From JAGLCW01 sp964422555 (GTDB lineage: Bacteria > Caldisericota > Caldisericia > UBA6126): a stretch of DNA of 12,443 nt. The stretch spans positions 1 through 12,443 of the forward strand of contig CAYRBR010000048.1 in assembly GCA_964422555.1 (NCBI GenBank), given 5' to 3'. The first letter of the stretch is position 1. Every line of letters begins with the position of its first letter. The notes under the pieces were generated by a model. That model did not search any database. It had not been told where the DNA came from and saw only the letters and a list, made by a program, of their open reading frames with translations. The position numbers and the translations under genes are program-made. This document shows positions 8,060 to 12,443 of this stretch, piece by piece.

Positions 8060-9310
8060 ATGAAAAAAATCTATTATCATAGCATTATTTTTGTCCTACT
8101 TGGACTATTAGGTTTCTCAATGCTTCAAGGTTGTGGCGATTCAGCCATCACAAAAAAATTAAAAGAGAACGAAGCCAAAATCATTGGTATTGTTACAGAT
8201 GTAGAAGCACAAACCCCTATTCCTAAGGTTTCTATTGAGATTAAAAACAAAACAACTGGAAAGATGCAAAAAACTTCCACCAACTCCCTTGGTCAATTTG
8301 CATTCATTTGCGAACCTGGTTACTATGCCTTTAATGCTTCAAAAGAAGGATACTCCAAATACACAAAAGAACTTGTAATTGGAAAAGGTGAAAACCGAGA
8401 AGATTTCTACCTAAGCAAGGTTGTCATATCGCAATGTGAAATGGAAGGCAAGGTAGTGAATTACATAACAAAAGAAAAAATTACCGGAGCTACTGTACAG
8501 GTTGGAAGAAGCATCACACATTCCGATATGGATGGGAATTATAAATTTGAAAAGAAACTCCCAGAAGGTAATTACGATTGCTTTATTTCCGCCCCAGGCT
8601 ACCAACTTCTTGAAAAAAAGATAACCCTATCAAAAGGAATGAACAGAGCTCAATTCGAATTACTTCCATTTGACCCAGCTGAACAGGTTGGAGGAAATGA
8701 TAACGAAAAGAATTTTGAGCGAAACCCAATTTCGGCTATCGATAGTGGTTATTTAGATGATTGTAAAGTAATTGTTAAGAAAACTTTAAAACCTAGCAAT
8801 GAAGAACTATACTACGAGATAGTTGTTGAAAACAGATATACCAGTACCCTGTATACAAAAGAACCAGGCTTTGTAGGACATATTATTGTCTCACAAAACG
8901 GTTGTTACGAAAAAGTGAATCAGCAAAAATGGGTAAAAGTACTGCAATCAGAAGTATTACAGCCCACAGACATCTATCGTGCCGATGTCGAATCCTTATT
9001 ATATTACTTCAACTTTGTAGATCCTAATGTAACCATTGAAGAGCAAGGAAAAGAAACGGTTGAAGGATACCCCTGCACAAAATATCATATCTACTCCGAT
9101 GGAAGCCAAGATGGCACCGAAGCCTTTGATATGTATGCCTGGATTATTAAAGATCCTACTTATGAAACAAGACTACTAAACTGCCTGGTTCGCATTCAGG
9201 GAACAGTACCCAAAAATCCAGATGGAGAATGGTATGAAATAGACATTACCTATTCCAACATTGGAAATGGGAATAAAATAGAGATTCCTAAAAACCTTCC
9301 AGCTAACTAA
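8060..9310 (+). CDS. Lipoprotein with two carboxypeptidase-regulatory-like domains
   Basis: A 416-residue predicted lipoprotein. Lys2-Lys3 and a hydrophobic segment (about 8-22) lead to the lipobox LQGC with lipidated Cys25. Two successive carboxypeptidase-regulatory-like/PEGA-like beta domains follow: about 40-117 (IIGIVTDVEAQTPIPKVSIE, NSLGQFAFICEPGYYAF) and about 125-203 (MEGKVVNYITKEKITGATVQ, DMDGNYKFEKKLPEGNY). The C-terminal half (about 230-413) alternates strands and short turns, with a YPCTKYHIYSD segment and a WYEIDITYSNIG segment near the end. It is reminiscent of the LolA/LppX-type lipoprotein fold, an inference from pattern only. The ATG at 8060 follows GAGGAG (8047-8052), which spans the upstream stop codon, so it is co-translated with the R3H ATPase gene. 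Role and ligand are unknown. It shares its domain type with the large secreted protein at the left end. Confidence 0.85.
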   Translation: MKKIYYHSIIFVLLGLLGFSMLQGCGDSAITKKLKENEAKIIGIVTDVEAQTPIPKVSIEIKNKTTGKMQKTSTNSLGQFAFICEPGYYAFNASKEGYSKYTKELVIGKGENREDFYLSKVVISQCEMEGKVVNYITKEKITGATVQVGRSITHSDMDGNYKFEKKLPEGNYDCFISAPGYQLLEKKITLSKGMNRAQFELLPFDPAEQVGGNDNEKNFERNPISAIDSGYLDDCKVIVKKTLKPSNEELYYEIVVENRYTSTLYTKEPGFVGHIIVSQNGCYEKVNQQKWVKVLQSEVLQPTDIYRADVESLLYYFNFVDPNVTIEEQGKETVEGYPCTKYHIYSDGSQDGTEAFDMYAWIIKDPTYETRLLNCLVRIQGTVPKNPDGEWYEIDITYSNIGNGNKIEIPKNLPAN

Positions 9311-9313
9311 ACT

Positions 9314-10573
9314 CTAACGGGGAAATATCATTACCGATTGTAATACATCATGTATGGTTACAATCCCTTTGATACAGTTGTTTTTGTCAACAACCGGCAA
9401 AGCCAGTAAATGATATTTCTCCATTTTTTTTGCCACTGCGTCCCGAAAGTCTGTTTCCCGTACAGTAACAATATTCTTAATCATTATATTCCCTAGGGTT
9501 TCGGCTTCATCCGCCCGAAGTAAATTATGTATTGAGAGAATTCCCTGTATATGATTCTCCAGGTCAGTTACGTAGATATAGTAGATATTCCCATTTGTAT
9601 GATTCCGAACTTTAATTTTATTAATTACATCTCGCACCTGTATTCCATGATAAAACCGAAGAAATTGTACTTCCATCATTCCACCGGCTGTTAAGGGATC
9701 TTGTTTTGCCAAATGATAGATTTCATCGGCAATCGACTTTTTCATTAAAGCCAAATACGGTTTCCCCTCCCGACCCAATTCACGAATAATTCGTCCTGCT
9801 TTTTTTCGAGTAATAGTAGACAGCGTTTTTACAACCAGTTCAGGAGAAAGAAGGGGAAAAATATCTACAAGATACGCTGTATCAACTTCCTCCACTACTT
9901 TCGCAGAAACTGTTTCTGGTAGGGAAGATACAATGGTCACTTGATACTTTTTTTTCGAATGCTCTATAATAGATGCAATGTCTGAAACGTTTAAGCCAGA
10001 TAAACGTCGATAACAAGGCCAGGGGTTTTGATTGATTGTATTCTTAAGAACAGGCTGAATACAATTCCATGAATAAAACAACGGCTTTTTATTATTCTTT
10101 AACAACCATAAGGTAATGGTTCGAAAGAATCGGATAGAAAAATAACGAGTGATTTTACATCCGATTTTTTCTAGCTCCACTCCTTCTGCTTTAATCCCAA
10201 GCAAAGCATTCCCACAAACCATATATTTTGTAAGTGATGTGTTGATAACCGATTGGTTTAGAATATCTCTACGCAGAGAAAAACAAGAAAGAACAGAACT
10301 GGCTTTGACTTCCTCTGAAGATTCAACAGGTTCTTTACATGTGAAGTGACGAAAATCCATATCAGAAGCCGGGATAAAAAAAGATTTCCCATGAGGAAGA
10401 CACTGCATTTCAACATAACATAGCTTCGGATTGCAATTTGCTTCGGAAAACCAAAGGTCAAGTATTACTACTTCTTTTTCACAATCACTCTCTTCCAAAC
10501 TACAAATCTTGTTTATACAGTTCGTTGCCAGAATATGATTCTTATACAATCGAGTTTTTATTTTTCTCAGCAT
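9314..10573 (-). CDS. Soluble PRC-barrel / MgtE N-domain / CBS-pair protein
   Basis: A 419-residue cytoplasmic protein with the regulatory parts of the MgtE magnesium transporter but no membrane domain. Residues about 25-75 and 97-147 look like two diverged PRC barrels: the first ends KSFFIPASDMD; the second opens LRRDILNQSVI, as in PRC-MgtE_N-CBS relatives. YSWNCIQPV (168-176) resembles the WxxIxP linker of that family. Residues about 188-295 are the MgtE intracellular N domain (SGLNVSDIASIIEHS, then DPLTAGGMM). Two CBS motifs follow at about 300-355 and 360-415 (GILSIHNLL, LPVVDKNNCIKGIVTIHDVL). It may sense Mg2+ or adenine nucleotides; the partner is unknown. Twelve of 13 cysteines fall in residues 19-187. 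There is no Shine-Dalgarno before the ATG, but a TAGAAT lies 6 bases upstream, fitting a leaderless mRNA. It converges on the lipoprotein gene and diverges from hrb. Confidence 0.85.
   Translation of the reverse strand: MLRKIKTRLYKNHILATNCINKICSLEESDCEKEVVILDLWFSEANCNPKLCYVEMQCLPHGKSFFIPASDMDFRHFTCKEPVESSEEVKASSVLSCFSLRRDILNQSVINTSLTKYMVCGNALLGIKAEGVELEKIGCKITRYFSIRFFRTITLWLLKNNKKPLFYSWNCIQPVLKNTINQNPWPCYRRLSGLNVSDIASIIEHSKKKYQVTIVSSLPETVSAKVVEEVDTAYLVDIFPLLSPELVVKTLSTITRKKAGRIIRELGREGKPYLALMKKSIADEIYHLAKQDPLTAGGMMEVQFLRFYHGIQVRDVINKIKVRNHTNGNIYYIYVTDLENHIQGILSIHNLLRADEAETLGNIMIKNIVTVRETDFRDAVAKKMEKYHLLALPVVDKNNCIKGIVTIHDVLQSVMIFPR
9336..9394. terminator. Two stacked inverted repeats at the convergent gene junction (possible terminator)
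   Basis: The first repeat pairs GATTGTAA (9336-9343) with TTACAATC (9358-9365), and the loop holds a nested palindrome ATACAT-C-ATGTAT (9343-9355). The second pairs GTTGTT (9377-9382) with AACAAC (9389-9394) around a 6-base loop. They start 25 bases past the lipoprotein stop and lie inside the 3' end of the minus-strand gene. Since the genes are only 3 bases apart, any rightward terminator must fall here. No immediate U-run follows either hairpin (a T5 starts at 9381 inside the second), so this is not a canonical intrinsic terminator. Confidence 0.35.
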
Positions 10574-10579
10574 AATATT

Positions 10580-10585
10580 ATTCTA
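10580..10585 (-). promoter_or_regulatory. Candidate -10 box for leaderless transcription of the PRC/MgtE_N/CBS gene
   Basis: On the minus strand TAGAAT (5 of 6 matches to TATAAT) ends 6 bases before the ATG at 10573, the spacing at which transcription would start on or next to the A of the start codon. No purine-rich Shine-Dalgarno lies between, and no convincing -35 is seen at 16-18 bases. The start codon also overlaps a 10-base palindrome ATAATATTAT (10572-10581). Confidence 0.4.
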
Positions 10586-10615
10586 TCATTATGAACTAAA
10601 ACAAAAAGAATGCAG

Positions 10616-10621
10616 TATAAT
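10616..10621 (+). promoter_or_regulatory. Candidate -10 box for the hrb-fprA operon
   Basis: A perfect TATAAT lies 17 bases before the hrb ATG. Transcription from it would begin near 10628, giving a leader of about 11 bases with the GGAGG Shine-Dalgarno (10629-10633) almost at the mRNA 5' end. The -35 region is weak (ATGAAC at 10591-10596, 19-base spacing), which could mean an activator is needed or that the real promoter lies elsewhere in the 65-base divergent gap. Confidence 0.5.
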
Positions 10622-10638
10622 TTTTATCGGAGGTACCT

Positions 10639-11331
10639 ATGGATGTAACTGCATTATTTAATCTTAGTTATGGACTTTATGTTGTATCATCAGATAAGAA
10701 CAATCAGTTCAACGGACAGATTGCGAATACTGTTTTTCAGATAACTGCCGATCCAATGACTTTGGCAGTTAGTATTAACAAAGACAATGTAACCCACGAA
10801 TGTATTGAATCTTCAAAACATTTTTCTGTTTCCATTCTTGAACAAGATACTCCCATGCAATTCATTGGCCATTTCGGATTCAAATCCGGTAAAGATATTA
10901 ACAAAGCAGAAGGCATGGATATCATTAAAGGAACCGAAGGATGTTCTATTGTTAAAAACCATACTGTTGCCTACATTGAATGTGAATTAATTAAATCGGT
11001 GGATGTTTTTACCCATACTATCTTTATTGGGAAAATCGTGAATGCAGTCAACGTGAAAAAAGCACCTCCCATGACATATGCCTATTATCATCAGATTAAA
11101 GGAGGAAAAACTCCTCCCAAAGCAGCAACTTTTGTAAAAAATCAAACAAATAATAAGGAGAGTACTATGGCTGACGAAAAATGGATTTGTGACGTTTGTG
11201 GTTGGGAATATGATCCTGCAACTGGAGACCCCGATAATGGCGTTCCAGCAGGAACCAAGTTTGAAGATATTCCAGATGATTGGGTATGCCCCGTTTGTGG
11301 TGCATCCAAAGACGAATTCTCAAAAGCGTAA
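10639..11331 (+). CDS. hrb: High molecular weight rubredoxin (flavin reductase-rubredoxin fusion)
   Basis: A 230-residue fusion matching the Hrb type known from Moorella. Residues 1 to about 155 form an FMN-binding flavin-reductase-like domain (MDVTALFNLSYGLYVVSS at the start; ITADPMTLAVSINKDN; HFSVSILEQD; FIGKIVNA). Residues about 156-176 are a linker, and 177-230 a complete rubredoxin with two iron-binding CxxCG knuckles, CDVCG (C184, C187) and CPVCG (C217, C220). Hrb takes electrons from NAD(P)H through FMN to the Fe(Cys)4 centre and on to flavodiiron protein, encoded next door. ATG at 10639 follows GGAGG with 5-base spacing. The linker DNA contains a second full ribosome binding site and in-frame ATG (Met177), so free rubredoxin may also be made. 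fprA starts 12 bases after the stop. Confidence 0.93.
   Translation: MDVTALFNLSYGLYVVSSDKNNQFNGQIANTVFQITADPMTLAVSINKDNVTHECIESSKHFSVSILEQDTPMQFIGHFGFKSGKDINKAEGMDIIKGTEGCSIVKNHTVAYIECELIKSVDVFTHTIFIGKIVNAVNVKKAPPMTYAYYHQIKGGKTPPKAATFVKNQTNNKESTMADEKWICDVCGWEYDPATGDPDNGVPAGTKFEDIPDDWVCPVCGASKDEFSKA
11155..11331 (+). promoter_or_regulatory. Internal ribosome binding site, ATG and stand-alone rubredoxin frame within hrb
   Basis: AAGGAG (11155-11160) sits exactly 6 bases before an in-frame ATG at 11167. Starting there gives a 54-residue protein, MADEKWICDVCGWEYDP..., the normal length and start of a free-standing rubredoxin with all four cysteines. The linker residues NNKEST are simply the translation of this Shine-Dalgarno region. 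It looks like two formerly separate genes joined in frame, with the second start kept. Whether it is used cannot be told from sequence. Confidence 0.5.
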
Positions 11332-11343
11332 CCAGGAGGTTGT

Positions 11344-12443
11344 ATGTATAGACAGTTATCTACGAATGTCTGGAATGTAGGTGCTATCGACTGGGACAGA
11401 AGAATTTTTGATCAACTCGTTTCTATCCCTTTTGGCACAACCTATAATTCCTACCTAATTAAAGGATCTGAGAAAACAGCCATTATTGATTCGGTAGATC
11501 CTGAGAAATGGAATCATTTAGTAACCGAGTTGGCATTCCACTCTGTTAATTCAATTGACTACATTGTCTGCCAACATGCTGAACAAGATCACTCGGGCTC
11601 TATTCCTTTCCTGCTTGAAAAATTCCCACAGGCGATAGTGGTAACAAATGAAAAATGCAAGGGCTTCTTGCAAGACTTAATGCCCATTCCAGAAGATAAA
11701 TTCATGGTCATTACCGAAAATGACACTCTTTCCCTGGGAGACAAAACTCTTCGATTCTATTTTACTCCTTGGGTACACTGGCCCGAAACTATGGTTAGTT
11801 TTTTGGAAGAAGACAACATTCTATTCTCCTGTGATTTTTTTGGAGCCCATATTGCCACAAGCGATTTGGTTTCAAATAATCCAGTAGAATATATTCGCCC
11901 TGCTAAACACTACTTTGCTGAAATAATGATGCCATTCCGAGCTATCATTCGAAAGAACCTTGCAAAACTTTCTTCTCTTCCTATCAAAACAATTGCTCCA
12001 TCGCACGGACCCAGCTATACCGATCCAAAACCCATTATAGAAGCCTATCATACATGGTGTTCAGAAGATACAAAGCCGTTTGTGGTAATTGCCTATGTTT
12101 CTATGCATCACAGCACAAAAATTATGGTAGATTATGTAGCCGACCAGCTAATGCAAAAAGGATTGAAAGTAAAAATCTACAATCTGCCCGATTCTGAAAT
12201 TGGCGACCTGGCAGCAGATTTGATTGACGCATCCAGTTTATTACTAGCCGGACCAACCGTATTGGCAGGAGCCCACCCCGATATTATCTATGCAGCATTC
12301 CTTGCCAATGCCCTTCGACCTCCAACCAAATATGTATCCGTAATGGGCTCGTATGGTTGGGGTGGTAAAATGTTAGACCAGATAAAAAACACCATTCCCC
12401 TGCTAAAAGCAGAACTTCTGGAACCTGTACTTATAAAAGGAAT
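11344..12443 (+). CDS. fprA: Flavodiiron protein, NO/O2 reductase (3' truncated)
   Basis: The frame is open from ATG 11344 (Shine-Dalgarno AGGAGG, 11334-11339) to the window edge: 366 codons of a family usually near 400. The N-terminal part is a metallo-beta-lactamase-like diiron domain with every expected ligand: H78, E80, D82 and H83 in HAEQDH, H145 in PWVHWPET, D164 in SCDFFG and H221 in APSHGP. From about residue 246 comes the flavodoxin-like FMN domain (VVIAYVSMHHSTKIM phosphate loop, LAGPTVLAGAHP, GSYGWGG). Flavodiiron proteins reduce O2 to water and/or NO to N2O in the cytoplasm of anaerobes, using electrons from rubredoxin. Here the donor is almost certainly the adjacent hrb product, in the same operon. 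The sequence does not decide between NO and O2 as main substrate. The C-terminal end is missing only because the window ends. Confidence 0.95.
   Translation, partial: MYRQLSTNVWNVGAIDWDRRIFDQLVSIPFGTTYNSYLIKGSEKTAIIDSVDPEKWNHLVTELAFHSVNSIDYIVCQHAEQDHSGSIPFLLEKFPQAIVVTNEKCKGFLQDLMPIPEDKFMVITENDTLSLGDKTLRFYFTPWVHWPETMVSFLEEDNILFSCDFFGAHIATSDLVSNNPVEYIRPAKHYFAEIMMPFRAIIRKNLAKLSSLPIKTIAPSHGPSYTDPKPIIEAYHTWCSEDTKPFVVIAYVSMHHSTKIMVDYVADQLMQKGLKVKIYNLPDSEIGDLAADLIDASSLLLAGPTVLAGAHPDIIYAAFLANALRPPTKYVSVMGSYGWGGKMLDQIKNTIPLLKAELLEPVLIKG

Noticed and set aside
9314..10573. Full MgtE magnesium transporter
   Set aside because: The protein ends right after the second CBS motif and has no run of transmembrane segments, so it keeps only the regulatory domains.
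11101..11117. GGAGG-AAAAACT-CCTCC hairpin in hrb as a terminator or attenuator
   Set aside because: The stem is only 5 bp, is followed by CAAAGC with no U-run, and lies in coding sequence for the linker (KGGKTPPK); probably chance.
1..12443. CRISPR arrays, transposases, phage genes, tRNA or rRNA
   Set aside because: No regularly spaced direct repeats, mobile-element proteins, terminal inverted repeats or RNA-gene signatures were seen; the coding genes fill nearly the whole window.

Overview
The window looks like chromosomal DNA from a low-GC (high-30s percent by eye) anaerobic bacterium. Pointers to an anaerobe of Clostridia/Bacillota type, or a similar deep-branching anaerobic phylum, are the paired high-molecular-weight rubredoxin (Hrb) and flavodiiron protein (FprA), a secreted protein ending in a copper-amine-oxidase-N-like stalk domain, and a Ycf45/SpoIIIAA-type ATPase with an R3H domain. 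Arginine is often written CGA/CGT rather than AGA, which is not the usual clostridial habit, so no genus or phylum is assigned. There are no tRNA or rRNA genes, insertion sequences, CRISPR arrays or phage genes, and no gene-free stretch longer than about 65 bases.

Layout. 1-2897 (+) is the 3' part of a large extracytoplasmic multidomain protein whose beginning lies outside the window. 2913-4003 holds a PPC/DUF296 protein and an overlapping HAD phosphatase, followed after 32 bases by metK (S-adenosylmethionine synthetase, 4036-5175). After a 58-base gap with a perfect inverted repeat comes a tight cluster: a site-2-protease-like M50 membrane protein (5234-5863), a PlsC-type acyltransferase (5865-6482), the Ycf45-like R3H ATPase (6460-8055) and a lipoprotein with two carboxypeptidase-regulatory-like domains (8060-9310). 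These eight genes all point right and could be read from few promoters. The lipoprotein gene converges, with a 3-base gap, on a minus-strand gene (9314-10573) for a soluble PRC-barrel/MgtE_N/CBS protein. Its 5' end is divergent from hrb (10639-11331), which is followed 12 bases later by fprA (11344 to the window end, truncated).

How the genes work together. Hrb and FprA form a recognised two-protein pathway: the flavin-reductase part of Hrb takes electrons from NAD(P)H and passes them through its rubredoxin part to FprA, which reduces NO and/or O2. The M50, PlsC and R3H ATPase genes are housekeeping-like, with envelope/lipid and nucleic-acid roles; their clustering suggests co-expression, not a proven common pathway. 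The two carboxypeptidase-regulatory-like surface proteins bracket this block.

I see no clearly new defence or mobile system. The most interesting points are the complete internal ribosome binding site and ATG between the two halves of hrb (a rubredoxin made both fused and free?), a probable leaderless start for the PRC/MgtE_N/CBS gene with a very cysteine-rich N-terminal half, two stacked inverted repeats where the convergent genes meet, and the inverted repeat after metK.
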